Source: Halodurantibacterium daqingensis
GTDB lineage: Bacteria; Pseudomonadota; Alphaproteobacteria; Rhodobacterales; Rhodobacteraceae
Assembly: GCF_042666235.1 (NCBI RefSeq)
Contig: NZ_JBHTFQ010000003.1
Span: forward strand, 310,001-374,000
Length of the DNA stretch: 64,000 bases
Reading direction: 5' to 3'
In this document: one piece after another, positions 41,690-49,734 of the stretch
How positions within the stretch are numbered: the stretch's first letter is position 1
Layout: every line of letters starts with the position of its first letter
Translations under genes and position numbers: made by a program
Notes under the pieces: model-generated
Database searches by the model: none
Seen by the model: the letters and a program-made list of their open reading frames with translations, nothing else
What the model was told of the DNA's origin: nothing

Positions 41690-41992
41690 CTAGCGCTTGT
41701 TGCCGGCCGCGACCCGGTCCTTCATCAGATGCGAGGCCCGGAACGTCAGCACGCGCCGCGGAGAAATCGGAACCTCGTCCCCCGTCTTGGGGTTGCGACC
41801 GATCCGCGCCGCCTTGTCACGAACGCTGAATGTCCCGAACGAGGAGATCTTGACCTGTTCACCGGCAACAAGCGCGTCGGACATGTGCTGCAAAACGCTT
41901 TCAACAAGCTGCGCGGATTCGTTGCGTGACAGACCGACTTCGCGGAACACGGCCTCGCTCAGATCCATGCGGGTCAGTGTCTTTTCGCCCAT
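41690..41992 (-). CDS. ihfA: Integration host factor subunit alpha
   Basis: DNA-bending protein of 100 residues that pairs with IhfB. Sequence features are KTLTRMDLSEAVFREVGLS, VKISSFGTFSVRDKAARIGRNPKTG and the Pro-containing beta-arm end ISPRRVLTFRAS; the Pro intercalates into the minor groove. The start ATG 41992 follows GGGGGAAAT. It lies between fabH and the MerR gene on the same strand. Confidence 0.95.
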   Translation of the reverse strand: MGEKTLTRMDLSEAVFREVGLSRNESAQLVESVLQHMSDALVAGEQVKISSFGTFSVRDKAARIGRNPKTGDEVPISPRRVLTFRASHLMKDRVAAGNKR

Positions 41993-42065
41993 GATTTCCC
42001 CCGATTTTGGCCAAGCATGGGGAAAGACAAAACCGCTGTCAATATCAATGGCTTGGGTCCGGGCC

Positions 42066-43040
42066 CTACCAGCGGAGAACGACCGATCCCCAGGCAAGTC
42101 CGCCGCCGATCGCTTCGGTAACGATCACGTCGCCCTCATGGATCTGTCCGCGTTCCTTGCCGACCGACAGCGCAAGCGGGATCGAGGCGGCCGAGGTGTT
42201 GCCGTGATCCTGCACCGTCACCACGACCCGATCCATGTCCAGGCCCATCTTCTGCGCCGTGCCCTTGATGATGCGAAGATTGGCCTGATGCGGCACGATC
42301 CAGGTGACATCTTCGGGCGAAAGCCCTGCACGGGCAAGCGAGGTATGGGCCGTTTGCGCAAGCTTTTCAATGGCGTGACGAAACACTTCCTTGCCCTGCA
42401 TGCGCAGGACGCCCGTGCTCTGATTGCTCGAAGGGCCGCCATCGACATAAAGGATGTCGCGATGGCGTCCATCCGAATTGAGATCCATCGACAGGATGCC
42501 CCGGTCGGCATTGGTGCCGGTACCTTCCTGCGCTTCAAGCACCAGCGCCCCGGCGCCATCCCCGAACAACACGCAGGTACCGCGGTCAGTCCAGTCCATG
42601 ATCCGGCTGAAAGTTTCGGCCCCGATGACCAGAACCCTGCGCGCCTGGCCGGTCTGAATCATGGCGTTGGCATTCGAGAGCGCAAAGACGAACCCGGCGC
42701 AGACAGCCTGCACGTCAAAGGCAAAGCCCGAGGTCATGCCCAGGTTGCCCTGCACCATTGTCGCGACGGACGGGAAGGTGAAGTCCGGGGTCGAAGTCGC
42801 GACGACAATCGCGTCGATGTCCTGCGGTTCAAGGCCGGCATCGCGAAGCGCGGCCCGCGCGGCATGGGTGGCAAGATCGGACGTGGCCTCACCTTCGGCG
42901 GCGAAATGTCGCCGCTCGATCCCCGACCGCGAGCGGATCCACTCATCGCTCGTGTCCAGCGTCTTTTCGAATTCCGAGTTCGGGACCACGCGTTCAGGCA
43001 GATAATGCCCGACGCCCCGGACGACGGCGCGAATGGTCAT
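42066..43040 (-). CDS. fabH: Beta-ketoacyl-[acyl-carrier-protein] synthase III
   Basis: Starts type II fatty acid synthesis by condensing acetyl-CoA with malonyl-ACP; 324 residues. The catalytic triad is visible: Cys114 in DVQAVCAGF, His in IVPHQANLRI near 250, and Asn in QDHGNTSAASIP near 280. GVGHYLPERVV at the N-terminus and the C-terminal GGGLAWGSVVLRW are family-typical. Its start overlaps the plsX stop at ATGA. Confidence 0.97.
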   Translation of the reverse strand: MTIRAVVRGVGHYLPERVVPNSEFEKTLDTSDEWIRSRSGIERRHFAAEGEATSDLATHAARAALRDAGLEPQDIDAIVVATSTPDFTFPSVATMVQGNLGMTSGFAFDVQAVCAGFVFALSNANAMIQTGQARRVLVIGAETFSRIMDWTDRGTCVLFGDGAGALVLEAQEGTGTNADRGILSMDLNSDGRHRDILYVDGGPSSNQSTGVLRMQGKEVFRHAIEKLAQTAHTSLARAGLSPEDVTWIVPHQANLRIIKGTAQKMGLDMDRVVVTVQDHGNTSAASIPLALSVGKERGQIHEGDVIVTEAIGGGLAWGSVVLRW

Positions 43041-44143
43041 GCGGCCCCACCGTTTCTTTGTTCAGACAAGGCCGCATCCTGACCGGACTGAACCGCCGAT
43101 GCAACCCGTGCGGCCAGCCGATCCTGGAAACCGGACTGGGCAAGCTTGAAGGCCAGTTTGACCGCCGCGGAAACCCCGGTGGCATCGGCCGATCCGTGCG
43201 ATTTCACCACCGTGCCGTTGAGGCCAAGAAAGACCCCGCCGTTCACGCGGCGCGGATCGATGCGTTTCTGCAGACGTTTCAGCGACGGCAGGGCCAGAAG
43301 CGCCGCGAAGCGCGACATCGGGGTCTTCTGGAAAGCCTCGCGCAGAAGCGAGCTGATCAGGCGCGCGGTGCCCTCGCCGGTCTTGAGCGCGATGTTGCCC
43401 GTGTAGCCATCGGTAACGATCACATCGCAGCGCGCGCCCGGAATATCGACCCCTTCGACATAGCCCACATATTCATAGCCGCCGGCCTCGGCAGCGGCGG
43501 CGATCATCTCGCCTGCGACGCGCAGCTCCGGGCGACCCTTGTGTTCTTCGGTGCCGACGTTCAGAAGACCGACCCGCGGCCTTACCAGCGCCAGGCCGTT
43601 GCGGGCATAGGCGGCGCCCATAAGCGCATATTGAAGCAAATCTTCGGCATCGGCGCGGATATCGGCGCCCACATCCAGCATCACGTTGAAGCCATGCGGA
43701 TTGCGCGAGGGCCAGAGGCAGGCGATGGCCGGGCGGTTTACGCCGGGCAGCCGGCGCAGCCGCACCATCGACAGCGCCATGAGCGCGCCGGTATTGCCGC
43801 AGGACACGGCGACGGTGGCCTCCTTGTTGCGGACGGCTTCAATGGCCGACCACATCGAGGTGCCTTCGCCATGCCGCATCACGTGGCTTGGCTTTTCGTG
43901 CATCTGAACCACGCGCGGCGCATGGCGCAGTTCACACCGCTCCGACAGACCCCGGCGCCGCGCGATCAGCGGAGCCAGCACCTGTTCGTCGCCATGCAGG
44001 ATGAATCCGATGTCGGGATTCTTGTCGGCAGATGCGGCAATACCGGCGACAACTGCCGCCGGGCCGCGATCTCCGCCCATCGCGTCAACGGAAATGACGA
44101 TGCGGCCTGCACCCTTGGTCTGAGGATCGCGTGTATCCATCAT
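43037..44143 (-). CDS. plsX: Phosphate acyltransferase PlsX
   Basis: Makes acyl-phosphate from acyl-ACP, feeding PlsY in glycerolipid synthesis; peripheral membrane enzyme of 368 residues. Signatures are VISVDAMGGDRGPAAVV at the N-terminus, SCGNTGALMALS near 118, and FVTDGYTGNIALKT (here VIVTDGYTGNIALK) near 245. A second Met immediately follows the first. It is coupled to fabH by a four-base overlap and follows rpmF by 21 bp. Confidence 0.96.
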   Translation of the reverse strand: MMDTRDPQTKGAGRIVISVDAMGGDRGPAAVVAGIAASADKNPDIGFILHGDEQVLAPLIARRRGLSERCELRHAPRVVQMHEKPSHVMRHGEGTSMWSAIEAVRNKEATVAVSCGNTGALMALSMVRLRRLPGVNRPAIACLWPSRNPHGFNVMLDVGADIRADAEDLLQYALMGAAYARNGLALVRPRVGLLNVGTEEHKGRPELRVAGEMIAAAAEAGGYEYVGYVEGVDIPGARCDVIVTDGYTGNIALKTGEGTARLISSLLREAFQKTPMSRFAALLALPSLKRLQKRIDPRRVNGGVFLGLNGTVVKSHGSADATGVSAAVKLAFKLAQSGFQDRLAARVASAVQSGQDAALSEQRNGGAA

Positions 44144-44164
44144 GCGGGGTGCCGGACGCCTGGC

Positions 44165-44371
44165 TTACGCCGCGTCTTCGTCCAGATCGACTTCTTCGGT
44201 CACCGCGATGACCTGACGGTCGTCATAGTGCCCACAGGCGCCGCAGACGTGGTGGGGGCGCTTCAGCTCGCCACAGTTGCTGCATTCGTTGGGGTTCGCC
44301 GCGACCAGCGCGTCATGCGCACGACGCATGTTGCGGCGGGACTTCGTTACTCGGTTCTGAGGGACAGCCAT
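44165..44371 (-). CDS. rpmF: 50S ribosomal protein L32
   Basis: Ribosomal protein of 68 residues: MAVPQNRVTKSRRNMRRAHD is the classic L32 start, and CSNCGE plus CGACGHY form the zinc ribbon (the zinc-containing form). The acidic tail TEEVDLDEDAA is usual in alphaproteobacteria. ATG 44371 follows GAGG. It lies upstream of plsX, as in E. coli, linking ribosome and membrane-lipid synthesis. Confidence 0.96.
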   Translation of the reverse strand: MAVPQNRVTKSRRNMRRAHDALVAANPNECSNCGELKRPHHVCGACGHYDDRQVIAVTEEVDLDEDAA

Positions 44372-44476
44372 GTCACAACCTCGGGTTATGGGGGGCAGAG
44401 CCCCAGATTCTTGCAAAGTTCAGACACAGATTCCTGCGGACCGTTGCCCGAAACCCATGCTTCAAACGAGGCCGGG

Positions 44477-44504
44477 AACATACTGGGATTCTGGCCGGGC
44501 GCAA
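44477..44504 (-). promoter_or_regulatory. Candidate internal promoter for rpmF-plsX-fabH
   Basis: On the minus strand TTGCGC (44499-44504), a 16-bp spacer and TATGTT (44477-44482) lie about 105 bp before the rpmF start. A small hairpin GGGGC-TCT-GCCCC at 44392-44404 follows in the leader. It would let rpmF and downstream genes be transcribed apart from DUF177. Confidence 0.4.
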
Positions 44505-44521
44505 GAGTTTTCTGGACGTTT

Positions 44522-45115
44522 TCAGGCGCCGCCCGTTCCGCTGCCCTGATCGGGGCCGCCCTCGCCGTCGCCCGCCAGCCGTGCACGCAGTTCGGCAAGG
44601 CCGGCAAAGGGTTTCACGGACTCGTCGTTCAGAGCGGCCTTGCCGGGTTCGGTAAAGACGGCCTCGCGCAGTTCGGCATCCGGGGCGCGCGGATAAAGCG
44701 GCATCGCCAGCGCCAGCGCCTCGGTCAGGACGGCGCCAAGGTCGATGACGGCACCCAGGGGCTCCTGCGTGTCGTCCTCGGGCATCTCGATCTCGTCACC
44801 CGAGGGTTCGGGCAGATCCCGCAGCCACCGTCTGGCGACGGGCTCTTCGATACGGGTGGTAACGGGGGCGAGGGTCACGATGCAGGGCTGCACGACCGTT
44901 GCACCCAGCTGGGCTTCAAGCTCCCAGTCGGTACGGCCGAGGGGGCGCAGTTCGCCGGTCAGCTGCACCTTTCGCAGCGCATCGGCGCCGATCGCGGCGG
45001 CGATGGTCGCAAGTTCGGGCGCCGACGGCGTGATCGAAAACCGCGTCGGCTTTCGCGTCGGCAGATCGGCGACACGCAGCGGATGCGAGAAGGGCAGGGC
45101 AGAGGCTTCGGTCAT
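44522..45115 (-). CDS. DUF177 domain-containing protein (YceD family)
   Basis: Cytosolic protein of 197 residues preceding rpmF, as YceD does in many bacteria; plant and bacterial relatives are linked to 23S rRNA accumulation. Visible parts are RVADLPTRKPTRFSI, LTGELRPLGRTDWELEAQLGATVVQPCIVTLAPVTT (the family's conserved C and strand order) and an acidic EIEMPEDD block near 115. ATG 45115 is preferred by position; the open frame continues to 45214. The promoter region is shared with divergent bamE. Confidence 0.85.
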   Translation of the reverse strand: MTEASALPFSHPLRVADLPTRKPTRFSITPSAPELATIAAAIGADALRKVQLTGELRPLGRTDWELEAQLGATVVQPCIVTLAPVTTRIEEPVARRWLRDLPEPSGDEIEMPEDDTQEPLGAVIDLGAVLTEALALAMPLYPRAPDAELREAVFTEPGKAALNDESVKPFAGLAELRARLAGDGEGGPDQGSGTGGA

Positions 45116-45163
45116 GGCGGCAGGGTTCCTGGCTGGCACCGCAGGCCGCGGCACGTTCCTTTC

Positions 45164-45192
45164 TTGAACAGAAGGCAAAGCTTCTGTAATCC
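45164..45192 (+). promoter_or_regulatory. Weak candidate promoter of bamE
   Basis: TTGAAC (45164-45169), a 17-bp spacer and TAATCC (45187-45192) lie 39 bp before the preferred bamE start. The -10 match is poor, so this is offered only because spacing and position fit. Confidence 0.3.
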
Positions 45193-45230
45193 GAGATATG
45201 AAGCTTGGGCACACAAGGCAAGGGGGCGCG

Positions 45231-45686
45231 ATGGGCAGGCTCGGACGGGCGGTACGCGGCGCGATGGTAGGGCTTCTTGCCCTGTCGGCTGCGGCCTGTG
45301 CGGATATCTACCGCAACCACGGCTATACACCGACGGACAATGAACTGGCGCAGATCAGCGTCGGCCGCGACACGCGTGACACGGTGGCGGAAATTGTCGG
45401 ACGCCCCGCATCCTCGGCGCTGCTGCAGGACGGGGCCTGGTATTACGTTCAAAGCCGCTATCGCCATGGCGGCATCGGCGCACCGCGCGAGATCGACCGC
45501 CAGGTCGTGGCGATCAGCTTTGACCAGGCCGGAACGGTTGCCAATATCGAGCGCTTCGGCTTGGAGCAGGGCCGTGCGGTCGTGCTGTCGCGGCGGGTCA
45601 CCGAAACGAACATTCGCGGTGTGAGCGTGATCGGGCAGCTTCTGGGCAACCTGGGCAACCTGCGCGCCGAACAGCTGATCGACTGA
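45231..45686 (+). CDS. bamE: Outer membrane protein assembly factor BamE (SmpA/OmlA)
   Basis: Small outer-membrane lipoprotein of 151 residues supporting the BAM complex. The N-terminus GRAVRGAMVGLLALSAAAC is a lipoprotein signal with the lipidated Cys near residue 24. The fold begins with HGYTPTDNELAQISVGRDTRDTVAEIVGRP, matching the SmpA/OmlA domain, and continues with GAWYYVQSRY. ATG 45231 has AGGGGG upstream; an in-frame ATG at 45198 lacks one. It is convergent with msrB across a strong terminator. Confidence 0.88.
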   Translation: MGRLGRAVRGAMVGLLALSAAACADIYRNHGYTPTDNELAQISVGRDTRDTVAEIVGRPASSALLQDGAWYYVQSRYRHGGIGAPREIDRQVVAISFDQAGTVANIERFGLEQGRAVVLSRRVTETNIRGVSVIGQLLGNLGNLRAEQLID

Positions 45687-45702
45687 TCGCTCGACCGCGG
45701 GA

Positions 45703-45736
45703 TCGTCCACGCCGCCCATCATCGCGGCGTGGACGA
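45703..45736. terminator. Bidirectional terminator between bamE and msrB
   Basis: A 13-bp perfect stem TCGTCCACGCCGC / GCGGCGTGGACGA (45703-45715 with 45724-45736) and an eight-base loop lie between two convergent stops (45686 and 45799). It has no T-run but is the longest perfect stem in the window, so it may block read-through from both sides. Confidence 0.6.
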
Positions 45737-45798
45737 GGCCACCCGATCAGACCATCCTGTCGGCCGCCGTGTCGGTGCGGCGCCGGCGCGAAGGATGG

Positions 45799-46197
45799 TC
45801 AGCCTTCTTGGGGTTCGAAGCGAAGCGCCACCCCGTTCAGACAATAGCGCAGCCCGGTCGGCGCGGGCCCGTCCGGAAAGACATGGCCCAGATGGGCCTC
45901 GCATCGGGCACAATGAACCTCGGTGCGGCGCATGAAGAACTTGCGGTCTTCGGACAGGCCGATCACGCTTTCATCAAGCGGAGCGTAGAACGAAGGCCAG
46001 CCGGTGCCACTGTCGAACTTGGTGGCCTGATCGAACAGCGGTGCACCACAGCAGATGCAGAGGAAGGTTCCGGGCTCTTTCGGGAAGTTGTCATGAGTAA
46101 AGGCGCGTTCCGTGCCGTGGCGACGGGTGACCTTGTAGGTCAGATCGTCAAGCTGGGCGCGCCATTCGTCATCTGTCTTGCGAATCTTGTCGGGCAT
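45799..46197 (-). CDS. msrB: Peptide-methionine (R)-S-oxide reductase MsrB
   Basis: Repairs methionine-R-sulfoxide in proteins; 132 residues without a signal peptide, so cytosolic. The zinc site is Cys47/Cys50 (CICC) and Cys96/Cys99 (CARC). The catalytic Cys119 is in LRYCLNGVALRF, and GTGWPSFYAP and HLGHVFPDGP are family blocks. It is divergent from olsB and has no msrA neighbour. Confidence 0.95.
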   Translation of the reverse strand: MPDKIRKTDDEWRAQLDDLTYKVTRRHGTERAFTHDNFPKEPGTFLCICCGAPLFDQATKFDSGTGWPSFYAPLDESVIGLSEDRKFFMRRTEVHCARCEAHLGHVFPDGPAPTGLRYCLNGVALRFEPQEG

Positions 46198-46298
46198 GTG
46201 GCTTTACTTTCCGAAGGGCTGTCACATTTGTTCTTTACATGAGTCCTGGTAATCTAGGGGGCGCGGTCTGCGCCGCCAAGTCACGAAGGGGGCCGGCC

Positions 46299-47060
46299 AT
46301 GCTGGCGCTGGCAAGGGGACGGTTCACCGCGCGCTTCGCCGAGTCGGCCGAGGATATCGAGGCGGCCCAGGCCCTTCGCCATCAGTGCTTCGTCACCGGG
46401 CGCGGTCTGCCTGCCCGGCCGGGCATGGCGCTTGAGCGTGATGGCTTTGACGCATCTTGCCGTCACCTGCTGGTGGAACACGTTCCCTCGGGCGTTCTGG
46501 TCTGCTGTTTCCGGCTGCTCATGCTCGAGGGCGGGGGACGCATCGGCGACAGCTATTCCGCGCAGTATTACGAGCTTTCGGCGCTTGCCGCCTATCCCGG
46601 GCGGATGGCCGAACTGGGGCGGTTCTGCATCCATCCCGACTGGCGCGATCCCGATATCCTGCGCATCGCCTGGGCGGCGCTGGCGCGCGTCGTGGATGAA
46701 GAGGGGATCGAGCTTCTGTTCGGCTGTTCGTCGTTCAACGGGACTGATGGGGACAGCTATCGCGATGCCTTCGCGCTTCTGGCCCGCAACCATATGGCGC
46801 CTGATCGCTGGCAGCCGCGGGTCAAGGCACCTGACGTTTTCCGGTTCGGACGCCTGCTGCGGCAACTGATTCCGGATCCGGGGCGGGCGATGCGCGCGAT
46901 GCCACCGTTGCTGCGGTCCTACCTCGCCATGGGGGGATGGGTCAGCGATCACGCCGTCGTGGACCGAGATCTGGCGACGCTGCATGTGTTCACCGGGCTC
47001 GAGATCGGCGCAATTCCGCCCGCACGGGCGCGGCTGCTGCGCGCCACAGCAACTGCCTGA
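46299..47060 (+). CDS. olsB: L-ornithine N-alpha-acyltransferase OlsB
   Basis: First enzyme of ornithine-lipid synthesis, transferring a 3-hydroxyacyl chain from ACP to ornithine; 253 residues with a GNAT-like fold. Recognisable parts are DIEAAQALRHQCFVTGRG, the substrate loop DSYSAQYYELSALAAYPGRMAELGRFCIHPDWRDPDILR broken over several strands, and FGCSSFNGTDG. ATG 46299 follows GAAGGGGG. The second enzyme, OlsA, is not adjacent; it must be elsewhere if the pathway works. Confidence 0.88.
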   Translation: MLALARGRFTARFAESAEDIEAAQALRHQCFVTGRGLPARPGMALERDGFDASCRHLLVEHVPSGVLVCCFRLLMLEGGGRIGDSYSAQYYELSALAAYPGRMAELGRFCIHPDWRDPDILRIAWAALARVVDEEGIELLFGCSSFNGTDGDSYRDAFALLARNHMAPDRWQPRVKAPDVFRFGRLLRQLIPDPGRAMRAMPPLLRSYLAMGGWVSDHAVVDRDLATLHVFTGLEIGAIPPARARLLRATATA

Positions 47061-47118
47061 TGCGGGTTTCGCACTGGCACCCGTTGACGGGCGCCTGCGG
47101 GGCGGATAGCCCACGGCC

Positions 47119-48948
47119 ATGGCACGCGCACCCCTTCTGCAACTTTCCGACATTTCGCTGACCTTCGGCGGTGAACCGATCTTCGACGGGCTCGATCTGG
47201 TCGTCCAGGAAGGCGACCGCGTCGCCCTTGTGGGGCGGAACGGCTCGGGCAAATCGACGCTGATGAAGATCATGGCCGGGCTGCTTGAACCCGATCGCGG
47301 CAGCCGCGTCATCCCGCCGGGGGTTCGCGTGGGTCATCTGGAACAGGACCCGGACCTTTCCGGCTTTGCCACCCTGGGCGACTATGCCACCAGCGGGCTT
47401 GAGCCGGGCGAGGAATACCGCGTGGCCATGGTCGCCGAGGGGCTGAAGCTCAACCCCGATGCCGCCGTCGAGACCGCCTCGGGCGGGGAAAGGCGGCGGG
47501 CGGCGCTTGCCAAGCTTCTGGCCGAGGCGCCCGAACTCATGCTTCTGGACGAACCGACCAACCATCTGGATATCGAGGCGATCCGCTGGCTTGAGGACGA
47601 GCTTTCGCAGACCCGTACGGCCTATGTGCTCATCTCGCACGACCGCGCCTTTCTCCGCGCCCTGACGCGCGCAACGCTCTGGATCGACCGGGGGCAGGCA
47701 CGGCGGCAGGAGAAGGGCTTTGAAGCCTTCGAGGCCTGGCGTGACGAAGTCTGGGCCGCCGAGGACGAGGCCCGGCACAAGCTGGACCGCAAGATCAAGG
47801 CCGAGGCCCGCTGGGCCGTGGAAGGGATCAGCGCCCGGCGCAAACGCAACCAGGGCCGGTTGCGCGCCCTCGCGGCGCTTCGGGATGAACGGTCGCAGCA
47901 GATCCGCCGTCAGGGCGTGGCCGAGATGGCCTTCGAGGCCGGCCCGCAATCGGGCAAGCTGGTGGCCGAGGCGCGCCATATCTCGAAACGGTTTGGCGAC
48001 AAGGTGATCCTTGATGACTTCTCGCTGCGCGTGCAACGTGGCGACCGCGTTGCCTTCGTGGGGCCGAACGGGGTGGGCAAGACCACGCTTTTGCGCATGC
48101 TGACCGGCGAGGTGGCGCCCGACGCGGGCGAGGTTCGGCTTGGGACCAATCTGGAAATCGCGGTGTTTGATCAGACCCGCGCGAAACTGGATCCCGAGGC
48201 GACGCTCTGGGAAAGCCTGACCGGCGATCCGCTGATGGGTGTTTCGGGCCAGGCCGATCAGGTCATGGTGCGCGGGCGGCCGCGCCATGTGGTCGGCTAT
48301 CTCAAGGAATTCCTGTTCGACGAACGTCAGGCGCGGGCGCCGGTCAAGGCGCTGTCGGGTGGCGAACGCGCGCGGCTGCTGCTGGCCCGCATCATGGCGC
48401 GGGAATCGAACCTTCTGGTTCTGGACGAACCGACGAACGATCTTGATGTGGAAACGCTTGATCTTCTGCAGGATCTTCTGGGCGAATATGACGGAACGGT
48501 GCTTCTGGTCAGCCACGATCGCGACTTCATCGACCGGGTCGCCACCGTGACCATCGCGATGGAGGGCGATGGCCGCGCCACCGCCTATGCCGGTGGATGG
48601 AGCGACTATCAGACGCAGCGCAGTGCTGCTGCGACTCCGGCGGGACAGTCCCCAGCCGCTGCTGGCCGTGCCAAGCCTGCCCCCGCCCCGGCGCCCGCAG
48701 CGCAGCCCAGCCCGACGAAGGGAGCGCTCAGCTACACCGAGCGCCACCGGCTCGAGGCGCTGCCGGGCATCATCGAACGGCTCGAGGCCGAGATCGGAAA
48801 GCTGTCCGAGCTGCTGTCGGATCCCGACCTGTTCAGCCGCGAGCCGATCAAGTTCAAGAAGGCCACGGAAATGCTCGCCCAGCGGCAGCAGGCCCTGCAG
48901 GACGCCGAGGAAGAATGGATGATGCTTGAGGAAAAGGCCGGTGGCTGA
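47119..48948 (+). CDS. ABC-F family ATPase (Uup-like)
   Basis: Soluble protein of 609 residues with two ABC domains and no membrane part. Domain 1 has Walker A GRNGSGKST near 37, signature SGGERRRAAL near 121 and LLDEPTNHLD near 138. A linker rich in Arg/Lys (the P-site tRNA interaction motif region, about 200-270) follows. Domain 2 has GPNGVGKTT near 316, LSGGERARLL near 413 and LDEPTNDLD near 434. An Ala/Pro stretch leads to a C-terminal coiled coil, as in Uup. ABC-F proteins act on the ribosome or DNA; which role applies here is not clear. Confidence 0.9.
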   Translation: MARAPLLQLSDISLTFGGEPIFDGLDLVVQEGDRVALVGRNGSGKSTLMKIMAGLLEPDRGSRVIPPGVRVGHLEQDPDLSGFATLGDYATSGLEPGEEYRVAMVAEGLKLNPDAAVETASGGERRRAALAKLLAEAPELMLLDEPTNHLDIEAIRWLEDELSQTRTAYVLISHDRAFLRALTRATLWIDRGQARRQEKGFEAFEAWRDEVWAAEDEARHKLDRKIKAEARWAVEGISARRKRNQGRLRALAALRDERSQQIRRQGVAEMAFEAGPQSGKLVAEARHISKRFGDKVILDDFSLRVQRGDRVAFVGPNGVGKTTLLRMLTGEVAPDAGEVRLGTNLEIAVFDQTRAKLDPEATLWESLTGDPLMGVSGQADQVMVRGRPRHVVGYLKEFLFDERQARAPVKALSGGERARLLLARIMARESNLLVLDEPTNDLDVETLDLLQDLLGEYDGTVLLVSHDRDFIDRVATVTIAMEGDGRATAYAGGWSDYQTQRSAAATPAGQSPAAAGRAKPAPAPAPAAQPSPTKGALSYTERHRLEALPGIIERLEAEIGKLSELLSDPDLFSREPIKFKKATEMLAQRQQALQDAEEEWMMLEEKAGG

Positions 48949-48984
48949 CTTGCCTCGCGCGCATTTTCTTCCCATGTTCATGCC

Positions 48985-49734
48985 ATGAACAAGCCGGCGC
49001 AGGACATCGACCCCCACGTCTTTGATCGCGACCTTCTGGTCGCCTCGTACAATGTTCACAAGGGTGTCGGGCTGGACATGCGCCGCGACCCGGCGCGCAT
49101 CGCCCGTGTGATCGGCGAAATCGCGCCCAACGTGATCGCGCTGCAGGAGGCCGACCGCCGCTTTGGCGATCGGGCGGGCGTTCTGGATCTTGATGCGCTG
49201 AAGGATCTGGCCGGGCTGACGCCGGTGGAACTGCCCAGTCGCAAGGGCCACCGCGCGCATGGCTGGCACGGAAATGTGGTGCTTCTGCGCGATGCCGAGG
49301 TGGATGAGGTTCGCCCCATCGATCTGCCCGGGCTTGAGCCGCGCGGCGCCGTCATGGTCGATCTGCGCATCGGCGGCAAGCCGCTGCGGGTGGTTGCCGC
49401 GCATCTGGGGCTTCTCAAGGGGTCGCGCCTGCTTCAGACCCGTGCCTTGGTCGAGGCACAGGCCGGAGCCGAAGACCGTCCGACGATCCTTCTGGGGGAT
49501 CTGAACGAATGGCGGCGCGGGCCTGATTGCTCGCTTGCTCCGCTGCGCGACCACTATGGCGCCGAGGGGGCCATGGTCGCCAGTTTTCCTGCGCGACGCC
49601 CCGTGTTCCCGCTTGACCGGATCTTCGGCTGTTCGCGCGCCGAGATCCGGGATCTGACGCCGCATGACAGCCCGCTGTCGCGCATCGCCTCGGACCACCT
49701 GCCGATCAAGGCCCGCCTGCGACTGCGTGCCTGA
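48985..49734 (+). CDS. Endonuclease/exonuclease/phosphatase family protein
   Basis: EEP-fold metal-dependent hydrolase of 249 residues. Catalytic blocks: VASYNVHKGVG with Asn near 19, IALQEADRR with the metal Glu near 50, VVAAHLGLLKGSRL, LLGDLNEWRRG with Asp and Asn near 174, PLDRIFG, and the final SDHLPIKA with the catalytic His. No signal peptide. The stop overlaps the start of the PLD gene (TGATG), so both are co-translated; bacterial EEP proteins beside cardiolipin-synthase genes are common and may handle lipid head groups. Confidence 0.87.
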   Translation: MNKPAQDIDPHVFDRDLLVASYNVHKGVGLDMRRDPARIARVIGEIAPNVIALQEADRRFGDRAGVLDLDALKDLAGLTPVELPSRKGHRAHGWHGNVVLLRDAEVDEVRPIDLPGLEPRGAVMVDLRIGGKPLRVVAAHLGLLKGSRLLQTRALVEAQAGAEDRPTILLGDLNEWRRGPDCSLAPLRDHYGAEGAMVASFPARRPVFPLDRIFGCSRAEIRDLTPHDSPLSRIASDHLPIKARLRLRA

